Shown here: in pieces, positions 25,459 through 33,483 of the stretch
Numbering within the stretch: position 1 is the stretch's first letter
How the letters are laid out: each line of letters opens with the position of its first letter
Assembly: GCF_014250515.1 (NCBI RefSeq)
Contig: NZ_CP060202.1
Location: 1,671,001-1,735,000, forward strand
From: Hymenobacter sediminicola
GTDB lineage: Bacteria; Bacteroidota; Bacteroidia; Cytophagales; Hymenobacteraceae
Reading direction: 5' to 3'
Length of the DNA stretch: 64,000 nucleotides
Position numbers and translations under genes: made by a program
The notes under the pieces: generated by a model
What the model saw: the letters and a program-made list of their open reading frames with translations, nothing else
Told to the model about the DNA's origin: nothing
Databases searched by the model: none

Positions 25459-26622
25459 ATGTCCACGGCTTCCACGCCTCCTGCGCTGCCCCAGCCGCCG
25501 CCCGCCATTCGGGCCAATCAGCACATCTACTCCGACTACTTCGAGGAAGATTTCGTGCAAACCCTCGACAACAATATTCTGCAGTTGCTTGACCGGGTGT
25601 GGTTTCGGTCACGCTTAGTTGGGTTCGAGAATTTTCCGGAACGCAACAACCCCGAGCGGCCGCTCATTTTTGCCTCCAACCACTCGGGTATGGCTTTTCC
25701 CTGGGATGCCATTGTGGCCTTGGCGCACATGTGGCGTACGTTGCCCAATCAGGAGGGGCTACCTCGGCCGTTGTCGGCACCGTTGCTTTCCCAATCTACT
25801 CTCATGAATCCGTTTCAGGTGAAGGAGTTCTGGAAGAAATGCGGCTGTGTGGATGCCACCACACTCAACTTTGAAACGATGATGTATTATCAGGACCACA
25901 ACCTGATGCTATATCCGGAGGGGGTGCCTGGCATCGGAAAAGGGTTCAACAAGAAGTATGAGTTGCAGCGGCTGGCCAGCAGCATGGTGCGCCACAGCAT
26001 TGCGCACCGCACCGATGTGGTGCCGTTCTACACCATCAACGGCGAGTATCTCAACCCCTACGCTTACAGTTGGGAGTGGCTGAACAACTGGAGCAAGAAA
26101 ATCGGCATTCCGTTTATCCCACTCGGGCCCATTGTGCTGCTTGTGTTGTTGCAGCCTTGGTCGTTCTACATGGCGTATCCGGCTCAGCTCACGTTTGTGC
26201 TCGGGTCTCGCATCCGGCCCTACGAAATGACCGACAAAACGCCTGCTGAGCTTACCCGCGAAGACTACACGGCGCTTTCAGAGCAGGTGCGCCAACTCAT
26301 GCAGACGGAAATGGACGCTACGGTGGCCAAATATGGGCAGCAGCCCTACCGCTGGCGCGAACTGTGGCAGCGGATGAAGGAAAACTGGCGCTATTTTCCG
26401 TTTTTCTTGCCTGTCGCGTGGCCGGCCTTGTTTCAGGAGTTCGAGCGCCAATATGTGCGCCATGGTCGCCGCAACTTCAAAATGCAGCTCGACAAGCCCG
26501 GTGCGTGGCTGAGGATGGTGTGGAACAACCCTTTCACGCTGGCTTTCTTCATCCCGATTCTGGGCTGGATTCCCATTGCTATCCGAGGCTACAAAGGCCA
26601 CCGCATTGGAAAAAAGGTCTGA
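25459..26622 (+). CDS. Lysophospholipid acyltransferase-family protein
   Basis: A 387-residue protein of the PlsC/LPLAT superfamily. The acyltransferase block I is NHSGMAFPWDA near residue 85, with the His and Asp in a wider spacing than the classic HX4D. Block III is LMLYPEGVPGIGKGFN near 155. There are membrane-associated hydrophobic stretches near 215-235 and at the C-terminus (LAFFIPILGWIPIAIRGYK). It probably acylates a lysophospholipid or a related acceptor at the inner membrane. Start is ATG at 25459; a TTG 33 bases earlier is less likely. Neighbours on both sides are single lipid- or hydrolase-type genes with no obvious operon. Confidence 0.8.
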   Translation: MSTASTPPALPQPPPAIRANQHIYSDYFEEDFVQTLDNNILQLLDRVWFRSRLVGFENFPERNNPERPLIFASNHSGMAFPWDAIVALAHMWRTLPNQEGLPRPLSAPLLSQSTLMNPFQVKEFWKKCGCVDATTLNFETMMYYQDHNLMLYPEGVPGIGKGFNKKYELQRLASSMVRHSIAHRTDVVPFYTINGEYLNPYAYSWEWLNNWSKKIGIPFIPLGPIVLLVLLQPWSFYMAYPAQLTFVLGSRIRPYEMTDKTPAELTREDYTALSEQVRQLMQTEMDATVAKYGQQPYRWRELWQRMKENWRYFPFFLPVAWPALFQEFERQYVRHGRRNFKMQLDKPGAWLRMVWNNPFTLAFFIPILGWIPIAIRGYKGHRIGKKV

Positions 26623-26755
26623 ATTCGCCGTTCATCCGTTTCTTAGGTCGGCATCTTTTCCGCTCGAATACGTTATAAGCTAGTCCAGTGGGCTTCTGCC
26701 GTACTGGGGTAGTGCCTGCCCTGCTCTCATTCTGCCTTCCCACCCGTTCCTGTCC

Positions 26756-27742
26756 ATGCCTTCTGCTCAGCATTTGCTGCTCAAGCAGCTCCTAACCGCC
26801 GCCACCGGCCCACTTGCCCGTCGGCGCCCTCAGTTGGCGGCCATGCGGCTGGCTGCCGAAGCGGCCTCCGTTTTTCAGTTTGTGCCCTGGAACGTGTTTC
26901 TGGAAGATGCCAGCGTAGAGGGCATGCCCGCCGAGTGGTTACGCCCGGCTGGGGCACCTGCCCACCGAGTGCTGCTCTATCTGCACGGCGGTGGCTATGT
27001 GCTGGGCTCCCTGAACACACACCGCGCCCTTGTTGGGGCGCTGGCCCAAAGCTGCCAGCTGAATGCGCTGGCCATCAACTACCGCAAAGCACCCGAGTAC
27101 CCGTTCCCAGCTGCTCTCGATGATGCCCGCTTGGCGTATGACTGGCTGCTACAAAACGGCTACAAACCACAGGATGTCATGATTGCCGGCGATTCGGCCG
27201 GTGGGGGGTTGGCGCTGGCTTTGCTCATCAGCCTGCGCGATGCCGGACAGCCCTTACCCGCCGCCGCCATCTGCCTCTCTCCCTGGACCGATTTGGCCCT
27301 GCCAGTAGCTATGCTTCGCCAGATATGCCGCGAAGAAAGCCAGATTCTGGAAGCCCTTGAAATTAGAGGCTGGGGCCCGTTGTACGCTCAGGATACCCCT
27401 CTTCGCCATCCACTATTGTCGCCGGTGCAGGCAGCGCTCCACGGGTTGCCGCCGCTACTCATCCAGATTTCCGACGCAGAAGTGCTACACGATGATGTGC
27501 TGCAGTTCAGCCGGAAGGCGTACGCTGCCGGAGTGCCGCTCACACTGCAGGTGTTTGAAGGGCTAGTGCATTGGTGGCACCTGTTCTGGCGCTTTGTGCC
27601 GGAGGCCCGGCAAGCATTGGACCAAGCTGGAAGCTTCAGCCGTGGTGTTTGGGCAGCACAAGCGTCGGCAAAGCTGGCCGTACAGGCGGCAAGCCACCGG
27701 GCTCGGCCGGCTTCCAGCAGTCCGTTGCGAGCCAGGCACTAA
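26756..27742 (+). CDS. Alpha/beta hydrolase of the HSL (hormone-sensitive lipase-like) family
   Basis: A 328-residue hydrolase. The oxyanion-hole motif HGGGYVLGS is near residue 77, the nucleophile elbow GDSAGGG near 144, the acid in SDAEVLHDD near 244 and the histidine in GLVHWWHLF near 275. These fit carboxylesterases and short-chain lipases of the HSL/family IV group. Cytosolic, since no signal peptide is seen. The last 40 residues are Ala/Ser/Arg rich and extend beyond the usual end of the family. Confidence 0.88.
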   Translation: MPSAQHLLLKQLLTAATGPLARRRPQLAAMRLAAEAASVFQFVPWNVFLEDASVEGMPAEWLRPAGAPAHRVLLYLHGGGYVLGSLNTHRALVGALAQSCQLNALAINYRKAPEYPFPAALDDARLAYDWLLQNGYKPQDVMIAGDSAGGGLALALLISLRDAGQPLPAAAICLSPWTDLALPVAMLRQICREESQILEALEIRGWGPLYAQDTPLRHPLLSPVQAALHGLPPLLIQISDAEVLHDDVLQFSRKAYAAGVPLTLQVFEGLVHWWHLFWRFVPEARQALDQAGSFSRGVWAAQASAKLAVQAASHRARPASSSPLRARH

Positions 27743-27838
27743 GCCGATTCGTCTATCACGGAGCGTCCTTCTGAAACCCCGGCAATGGTCCAACGTAAAA
27801 TTTCTATCCTCAGAGCCAACTATATAGCTGTCTTTTCG

Positions 27839-27846
27839 TAGGTTTG
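27839..27846 (+). promoter_or_regulatory. Putative -7 box of phasin-like gene
   Basis: TAGGTTTG, an exact TAnnTTTG match, about 97 bases before the ATG at 27944. No TTG at the usual distance. Confidence 0.4.
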
Positions 27847-27943
27847 TGTCAAGTAGTCGGCTTGCATACTACTTTTCCCGGCGGGCGGGTCCGCAATGCC
27901 GGTTTTGCTTACTCCACCTTCTTTTCCCAAACTCCACAGTCTC

Positions 27944-28453
27944 ATGGAAGATCTATTTAAAAAGTTCGTCAACGCCGGTGTTGGCTTTGTTTCGCTCACT
28001 ACTGATCGGATGCAGAAAACCATCGACTCGCTGGTGAAGGAGAGCAAGCTGTCGGAGAAAGAAGGCGCCAAGATTATGGATGAGCTGAAGAAAAACGGTG
28101 AAACCAAGCGCAAGGAGCTGGAAAAGCAGTTCCAAGGTCTTGCTTCGAAGATGATGAAGTCGGTAGGAGTAGCACCCAATTCGGAAGTGGAAGAACTAAA
28201 GCGCAGCGTGAAGGGCGGCTCAAATTCGTCAGCCTCTTCTGCTTCGGCGGCCAAGAGCAGTGCTAAGCCAGCCGCCAAAACCACGGCTGCTGCCAAAGGC
28301 GCAGCGGCCAGTGCAACCAGCAAAGCGGCCTCCACTGTGAAAAAAGCAGCTGACAAAACCAGCGCTACGGCTGCCAAAACGCAGAAGTCGGCTGCCGGCT
28401 CGGCTGGTGCTGCCAAAAAAGAAGAGAACAAAGCGGCCGGTTCAGCGGCCTAA
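27944..28453 (+). CDS. Phasin-like protein with Ala/Lys-rich histone-like tail
   Basis: A 169-residue protein in two parts. Residues 1-75 are an amphipathic helical domain (MEDLFKKFVNAGVGFVSLTT, then KLSEKEGAKIMDELKKNGE). This resembles the poly-hydroxyalkanoate granule proteins of the PhaF/PhaI group. Residues 80-169 are a low-complexity tail of Ala, Lys, Ser and Thr like histone H1 or AlgP, expected to bind DNA and be disordered. PhaF-type proteins tether granules to the nucleoid. No PHA synthase is in the window, so that link is unproved. Start is ATG at 27944; a longer upstream frame lacks domain support. Confidence 0.75.
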   Translation: MEDLFKKFVNAGVGFVSLTTDRMQKTIDSLVKESKLSEKEGAKIMDELKKNGETKRKELEKQFQGLASKMMKSVGVAPNSEVEELKRSVKGGSNSSASSASAAKSSAKPAAKTTAAAKGAAASATSKAASTVKKAADKTSATAAKTQKSAAGSAGAAKKEENKAAGSAA

Positions 28454-28491
28454 TACAGCCGCCGCTGCCCTTTCGCAGTTGTTAGACTGAT

Positions 28492-28527
28492 AAAACCCCC
28501 GCCCGTGTTTTTCGGGCGGGGGTTTTT
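28492..28527 (+). terminator. Rho-independent terminator
   Basis: A perfect 14-base stem (AAAACCCCCGCCCG with CGGGCGGGGGTTTT) and T-run after the phasin-like gene. Confidence 0.9.
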
Positions 28528-28640
28528 ACTCTTAGATTGTACGGATTTTGCTGAGCCCGGTGGCTCTTACCTCTACTTCAGTGCGGCGCGCTACAATAGC
28601 TGCTCGTTAAAATCCTTTCGGCAGCGCAAACCAGTAGTTC

Positions 28641-30329
28641 ATGTTCAAGAATACGATTTCCAACCTGACCCGTATCCGACAAGTGGCGGAAGTGCTGATC
28701 CGCTACGGTTTTGAGGATGCCGTAACGACCACGCCGCTCCGGCGACTGGTACCTCGCAGCCGGCGGGTGTCGTGGCAGGAAGGGGAGCAGGCCGTGTTTG
28801 AAACGACACGTTGGCAGCGTATTCGGATGATAATTGAGGAACTGGGCCCCACTTTCATCAAGCTGGCGCAGGCCATGAGCAACCGTGCTGACCTGTTGCC
28901 CCAGCCCCTCATCGACGAGTTTGAGAAGCTGCAGAGTAATGTGCCGCCCTTTGATGTACAGGTAGCCAAGGCCATTATTGAGCGGGAACTTGGCCAACCT
29001 ATTGATGAGGTGTTTTCTGAGTTTGATGACGTGCCGCTGGGCTCGGCCAGCATTGGGCAGGTACACCGGGCGCGGCTGCTGAGCGGTGAGGAGGTAGTAG
29101 TGAAGGTGCAGCGCCCCGATGTGCAGGAGAAAGTGCGCTCCGACTTGGCTTTGCTGCACGAGCTGGTGCGCCTTACGGCCGGTTTTCTGCGCAAACAGGG
29201 CCTTGCCAATCCCCAGGACGTGGTAGATGCTTTCGAGCGGAGCATGACTAAGGAGCTGGACTATACCTCAGAAGCACGCTCTATGGAACAGTTTCGCAAG
29301 CTCTACGAGAGCTACGAAACCTTCTACATCCCGAAGCCTTATCGGGAAATGAGCACCGCCAAAATCCTGGTGATTGAATTTGTAAGCGGCTGCAAAATCA
29401 CGGATAAGCCGCAGTTGCTGGCCTGGGGCCTGAGTCCGGAACAGGTAGCCGAAACCGGCATGGATATCTACCTAACCCAGATATTCGAGTTTGGTATTTT
29501 CCACGCCGACCCGCACCCCGGCAACGTACTGGTACGCCCCGATGGCACGCTGGTACTCATCGACTTCGGGATGGTAGGCAAGCTGACCAAGCAGCAGAAA
29601 TATGCCTTTGCGGGCGTGTTTATTGGCATGGCGCGGCAGGACCCGCGCAGCATGGCCCTGAGTTTCCGCCGGCTGGCCCTCACATCGGATATTCCGGATA
29701 TGCGGGCCTTCGAAACGTCGCTGAGTGAGCTGATAGAGGACTTTGCCACCCTCGACGTGAAAGACATGAGCATGTCGGATCTGGCCGATGCGCTGCAAAA
29801 TGTTATCTATACCTATAAGCTGCAGGTGCCGGGCGCTGTGTTCCTGATTTTGCGGGCCCTCGTGATTCTGGAAGGCATCGGCAAGGTGCTGCACCCGCGC
29901 TTCAATACCTTTGAGTTTGTGCGCCCCTATGGCGCGCGCATCATAGCAGAGCAGTATTCGGCGGATAATATCCTTAGCGAAGCGCAGTATACCGGCACGC
30001 AGCTGCTCGCCCTCATCCAGACGCTGCCCGCCGATATCCGGCAGATTATGCGCAAAGTTTCGCGCGGCGACTTGCGGGTACGTGTGGAGCTAAGTGGTTA
30101 TCAGCTGCTGCTGCGCAAAGCCGACCAACTGGTAAGCCGAGGCATTCTGGCGGCTATTTCGGTAGCTCTGATTCTGTTCGCGGGCATGAGCCTGCTGGGC
30201 CGCTACCCCACTGGCCAGATGCCCTACTTCCGGGGGCTACCCGTCGTGACGTGGTATAGCCTCGGGCTGGCCGCGTTCCTGCTGCTCATTCTCTTTATTC
30301 TAGGTACCAAGCGGGAGCGTCGGGAGTAG
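28641..30329 (+). CDS. ABC1/UbiB (AarF) family kinase-like protein
   Basis: A 562-residue UbiB-like atypical kinase. The ABC1 signature is LGPTFIKLAQAMSNR with K74-L-A-Q77; most family members have KxGQ, so Ala76 replaces the usual glycine. GSASIGQVHRARL is the Ala-rich-loop region near 136, VVKVQRP holds the ATP lysine, HADPHPGNVLV is the catalytic loop and LIDFGMVG the metal-binding DFG. Two transmembrane helices close the C-terminus. UbiB proteins support quinone synthesis and lipid transport; this organism would use menaquinone. Single gene. Confidence 0.9.
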   Translation: MFKNTISNLTRIRQVAEVLIRYGFEDAVTTTPLRRLVPRSRRVSWQEGEQAVFETTRWQRIRMIIEELGPTFIKLAQAMSNRADLLPQPLIDEFEKLQSNVPPFDVQVAKAIIERELGQPIDEVFSEFDDVPLGSASIGQVHRARLLSGEEVVVKVQRPDVQEKVRSDLALLHELVRLTAGFLRKQGLANPQDVVDAFERSMTKELDYTSEARSMEQFRKLYESYETFYIPKPYREMSTAKILVIEFVSGCKITDKPQLLAWGLSPEQVAETGMDIYLTQIFEFGIFHADPHPGNVLVRPDGTLVLIDFGMVGKLTKQQKYAFAGVFIGMARQDPRSMALSFRRLALTSDIPDMRAFETSLSELIEDFATLDVKDMSMSDLADALQNVIYTYKLQVPGAVFLILRALVILEGIGKVLHPRFNTFEFVRPYGARIIAEQYSADNILSEAQYTGTQLLALIQTLPADIRQIMRKVSRGDLRVRVELSGYQLLLRKADQLVSRGILAAISVALILFAGMSLLGRYPTGQMPYFRGLPVVTWYSLGLAAFLLLILFILGTKRERRE

Positions 30330-30380
30330 CTACCACATACCTAGTGCCTACGGTTTCGACGAGTGGTCCACCTGTTTGGG

Positions 30381-30893
30381 CTAAATCTGACCGTACACTT
30401 TAGCTTCCACCTGAAGTGCAGCAGCTAACGCATTGGTAAGGCCCAGAGCAGCTTCGTATTCCTCGCCCTGCTGAATCACAACTCCTTGGGGAGAGTTGGG
30501 GATTGAAAACATGACAACGTAGCGCTTCGCTTGGTCAGTACGAATACGACCGGGCCTGCCAGAAGTAACGAGGTCTGAAAAGTACTTCATTGTGACGTGT
30601 TGAACCTCGGGCAACGGCTCCCAGTCACCCATCCTCAAGCCGAGGATAGATGTGTATAAGCGGTATTGGCGAGTCTTCAGGTCTAGCTCAATGCCCTTGT
30701 GTTCAGTAGCAGCAAGTATGGCGAGAATCAGTCCTCCACCTCCAGAAATAATGGCGCCTGCATAGAGTAGATATGCTCCTCCTGATGCCAGAACGAGAGC
30801 TAACAAGGAGTTAGCAGTACGACGTAGGATAAATCTTGCTGAAGTAGGGGCCAGCGTAATACTGGCTTTGGCTACCACAAGTGACTCTGACAT
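30381..30893 (-). CDS. Membrane protein of unknown function, paralogue of 44480-45031
   Basis: A 170-residue protein with two hydrophobic segments (SLLALVLASGGAYLLYAGAI and GGGGLILAILAA) and a soluble C-terminal domain. It shares with the protein at 44480-45031 the pattern QYRxYxxxxGLRxGxWxPLP (here LKTRQYRLYTSILGLRMGDW, then EPLP) and the helical C-terminus with ALxxTxxLA spacing. No known domain is recognised. The start is ATG at 30893; the ATG at 30920 lies inside the terminator of the preceding gene. Possibly a PH-like or bPH membrane domain, which is a guess. Confidence 0.65.
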   Translation of the reverse strand: MSESLVVAKASITLAPTSARFILRRTANSLLALVLASGGAYLLYAGAIISGGGGLILAILAATEHKGIELDLKTRQYRLYTSILGLRMGDWEPLPEVQHVTMKYFSDLVTSGRPGRIRTDQAKRYVVMFSIPNSPQGVVIQQGEEYEAALGLTNALAAALQVEAKVYGQI

Positions 30894-30911
30894 AGAAGTA
30901 GAGAAATAAGA

Positions 30912-30943
30912 ACAGCCCATCCTGATTAGCTAGGATGGGCTGT
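30912..30943 (-). terminator. Terminator at the end of the glucan operon
   Basis: A perfect 11-base inverted repeat (ACAGCCCATCC/GGATGGGCTGT) followed on the minus strand by a T-rich TTCTTATTTC. It is the first clear terminator downstream of susC, so the transcript may include the HTH gene at 31007-31507. Confidence 0.75.
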
Positions 30944-31006
30944 GTAAAGTAAATAGGAAAGCGTAGATCTTCTCACTAAGTAGGTGAGAGGACAACATCT
31001 ATCACT

Positions 31007-31507
31007 CTAGAGCATAGAACCGGACACAACCTGTGAACGGGTGCTAGCGCTAGGTTCTGCCGTAAGAGACAGCAGCACCTGCAGCCGCTGCAGCGCTTTG
31101 CCCACCGTGACCGGGCAAATAGATTTGGCGTGGCCCTTGTCAACTAAGTAAGTAGCTAGCTGGCGCAGGGTCCAGCGGCGGACAGGAGCAGCGGGGCGGC
31201 GAGATAGGAGTGCCAGCAGAGCGGCTTCAACAGCAGGCGTAAGCTTGGTGGGGGCGCCACCCTGGGGCTGCGTGTTCAGATAAAACGTGAGACCCTGGCG
31301 TTGAAATGCCCGGCGTAGGGCATATACGCGGCCCTCCGTCATGGCCAGTCTTTGGGCCGTTTCGGCTGCTGAGTAGCCCGCGTGCCAGTCCAGAATCGTT
31401 TGGGCACGGTTTATTTGGCGGCGCACTAACTGCTCCTGACGCAGATAGTGCTGCAGTTCCTGCTGCTCCGCCGCCGACAATCGGAAAAACTGTTTTTGAC
31501 GGCCCAT
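31007..31507 (-). CDS. Stand-alone HTH protein resembling the N-terminus of IS630 transposases
   Basis: A 166-residue protein. It opens with FFRLSAAEQQELQHYLRQEQ, a first helix-turn-helix follows (INRAQTILDWHAGYSAAETA, then RLAMTEGRVYALRRAF). A linker GGAPTKLTPAVEAALLALL comes next, and then a second winged-helix part (RRWTLRQLATYLVDKG). This order is that of the DNA-binding half of IS630/Tc1-type transposases. The catalytic DDE half is absent, and only 63 bases separate the stop from a terminator. The frame is intact, so it is not simply a decayed element. It follows the last GH16 gene by 101 bases with no terminator between. Start is ATG at 31507; the TTG at 31585 adds an unlikely extension. 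Role as regulator is inferred. Confidence 0.75.
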   Translation of the reverse strand: MGRQKQFFRLSAAEQQELQHYLRQEQLVRRQINRAQTILDWHAGYSAAETAQRLAMTEGRVYALRRAFQRQGLTFYLNTQPQGGAPTKLTPAVEAALLALLSRRPAAPVRRWTLRQLATYLVDKGHAKSICPVTVGKALQRLQVLLSLTAEPSASTRSQVVSGSML

Positions 31508-31608
31508 GATATGAGTTGATGAAGTGCAATACTCCCCAAGCGTGCTCCGTTGCCGGAGCCGTGGTAGAGTGTGCAACGTGTACAAGTAAGGGTATGACGC
31601 GGGCTGCG

Positions 31609-32472
31609 CTACTGCTGTTTCAGCTTGTAAAACCGTACGTAGTCAACCAGCATCTGCTGTGGAAAAGCGGCTTCGTCAATGCCCTTTTTGCCGCCCCAGT
31701 CGCCGCCTACGGCCACATTTAGCAGTAGATGAAACGGATGGTCCCAGGGCCAGGCTTCCCAGCCACTATGCTCGTTGCGGCTCGTGAAATAGAGTTTGTT
31801 GTCGACGAAGACTGAAATGGTTTCCGGCGTCCATTCCATGGCATACACGTGGTAGGCTGTAGTGGCAGTGGGCACACTGATGGAGTCAGTTTTCTGGTTG
31901 TTGGTCCGGAAGTAGTACTTCTTGCAATGAGTAGACGCCTGCACAATGGCGGGCCGGTAGCCCACGTACTCCATTATGTCGATTTCTCCATTGGCGGGCC
32001 AGCTTTTGTCGCCGTATTTCCACTCGTCGGGTAGCATCCAGATGGCGGGCCAGATGCCACGGGCGCCGGGCAGCTGCGCCCGTACCTCTACCCGGCCGTA
32101 CGTAAGGCTGCCGCCGCCCTTTGCCCGGGAAACTAGTCGGGTAGACGTGTAGGGGTTCTTTTCGTTCAGTGCTTCTTTGCGCGCTTCAATCACCAAATGA
32201 CCATTCTCGACGCGGGCATTTTCGCGCCGGGCTTTGGTATAGAGTTGCAGTTCGTTGTTGCCCCAGCCCGTACCACCGACATCGTAGGTCCACTTCACCG
32301 AGTCGGGCAGGCCAGTGTAGTTGAACTCGTCGCTCCAGAGCAGTTCCTTGAATGTGTATCGGGGAGCCTTAGGCTGGCCCTGCCTGACCGGGCCAAGGGA
32401 ACTGGCCATCAGGCAGGGCATTAGAAGCAGGCCGGTTGCGGCAGAGAAGCGCCGCTTTAGAGGGTGTTTCAT
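31609..32472 (-). CDS. Glycoside hydrolase family 16 (endo-beta-glucanase/laminarinase-like)
   Basis: A 287-residue exported GH16 enzyme. The signal peptide is MKHPLKRRFSAATGLLLMPCLM. The jelly-roll catalytic domain (about 40-287) contains LLWSDEFNYTGLPDSVKW, GWGNNELQLYT and the catalytic motif GEIDIMEYVG (ExDxxE), with WPAIWMLP just before and LLLNVAVGGDW near the end. Laminarinases and lichenases share this pattern. Substrate is probably beta-1,3- or mixed-linkage glucan. Fifth gene of the sus operon, after the lipoprotein GH16. No lipobox, so periplasmic or secreted. Start is ATG at 32472; an ATG 33 bases upstream would precede the signal peptide. Confidence 0.92.
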   Translation of the reverse strand: MKHPLKRRFSAATGLLLMPCLMASSLGPVRQGQPKAPRYTFKELLWSDEFNYTGLPDSVKWTYDVGGTGWGNNELQLYTKARRENARVENGHLVIEARKEALNEKNPYTSTRLVSRAKGGGSLTYGRVEVRAQLPGARGIWPAIWMLPDEWKYGDKSWPANGEIDIMEYVGYRPAIVQASTHCKKYYFRTNNQKTDSISVPTATTAYHVYAMEWTPETISVFVDNKLYFTSRNEHSGWEAWPWDHPFHLLLNVAVGGDWGGKKGIDEAAFPQQMLVDYVRFYKLKQQ

Positions 32473-32501
32473 GGCGGGAGAGAGGCGGGAGAGGCAAGGC
32501 A

Positions 32502-32524
32502 GCATGTCCCTAGCTGGGACATGC
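32502..32524. repeat. Hairpin between the two GH16 genes
   Basis: A perfect 9-base inverted repeat (GCATGTCCC/GGGACATGC) with a five-base loop in the 77-base gap. No T-run follows, so it is more likely an mRNA processing or stability element than a terminator. Confidence 0.45.
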
Positions 32525-32549
32525 CAGGAGCGGGACTAGTGGGCAGAAG

Positions 32550-33434
32550 CTACCGGTATTGGTAGTACCGCACATAGTCCACCTGCATTGATTGGGGGAA
32601 AAGCGTCGTGGCATCGGGGTTGCCGTCGAAGTCGCCGCCTACTGCCACGTTCAGGATAAGAAAGAACGGATTGTTGAACGGATACGGGCTGGCATCGGCA
32701 CCCGTGAAGGTGTAGTACGGCTGCGGATTCTCATCCAAATAGAAGCGGATGAGGTCTTTGCTGCGCACTGCCGAGAAGACATGGAAGTCGTCAGAGAGGT
32801 CGTCGGTAAGCGTTTTTGTAATGCCTTTGTAGCGGTGCTCGGCTGTAGTATTGCCGTAGTGCATGGTCGAAAGAAACTCTTTCGGACGGCTGCCACGCAG
32901 TTCCATAATGTCGATTTCGCCGCATTTGGGCCAGTTGTTCTGGTCGATGTCGGCTCCCAGCATCCAGATAGCCGGCCACACGCCCTTTCCCTTGGGCACC
33001 TTCGCCCGCACATCTATGCGCCCATACTGGAAGTTTTGCTTACCCTTCGTGACAAGGCGGCCCGAGGTGTAGGAATTGTTGCCGGACTGCTGCCGGCGGG
33101 CCTGAATAACTAAGCTGCCGCTACTACTCACGAAGACGTTGTCGCCGGAGTTGGTGTAGGCCTGCAGTTCGTTGTTGCCCCAGCCGCCGCCACCCAGCTC
33201 ATACGCCCATTTGCTCTGGTCGAGTGGGCCGTTGGTGAACTCGTCGCTCCACTTCAGCTCCGTGTACTGGCCATAGTCGCGCGGGTCCTCGTTCACTACC
33301 GGAGTAGTAGGCGTGGGCGTAGGAGTCGGGACGTTCTTTTCTTTGGTTTCGGTGCAGGAACTTATGCTCAGGGCTAGCATCAGGCCAGCCCCAAGCAGTG
33401 CGTTTCGCCGTACCGGTACGGGTTGACTTTTCAT
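32550..33434 (-). CDS. Glycoside hydrolase family 16 lipoprotein
   Basis: A 294-residue lipoprotein. A signal peptide ends in the lipobox SISSC near residue 27, followed by a Thr/Pro linker (TPTPTPTTP) that tethers the enzyme to the outer membrane. The GH16 domain contains LKWSDEFTNGPLDQSKWAY, GWGNNELQAYT, GVWPAIWMLG, the catalytic GEIDIMELRG and ILNVAVGGDFDG. It should make the first cut of a beta-glucan on the cell surface. Fourth gene of the sus operon. Confidence 0.93.
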   Translation of the reverse strand: MKSQPVPVRRNALLGAGLMLALSISSCTETKEKNVPTPTPTPTTPVVNEDPRDYGQYTELKWSDEFTNGPLDQSKWAYELGGGGWGNNELQAYTNSGDNVFVSSSGSLVIQARRQQSGNNSYTSGRLVTKGKQNFQYGRIDVRAKVPKGKGVWPAIWMLGADIDQNNWPKCGEIDIMELRGSRPKEFLSTMHYGNTTAEHRYKGITKTLTDDLSDDFHVFSAVRSKDLIRFYLDENPQPYYTFTGADASPYPFNNPFFLILNVAVGGDFDGNPDATTLFPQSMQVDYVRYYQYR

Positions 33435-33483
33435 GATATTAAATTACTGATAAGCAGCAGAGAAATTTCTGACTGCGTCAGCT

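Noticed and set aside
31007..31507. Transposase remnant or pseudogene
   Set aside because: The frame is intact with a clean start, stop and terminator and no adjacent DDE remnant or inverted terminal repeats, so I keep it as a gene.
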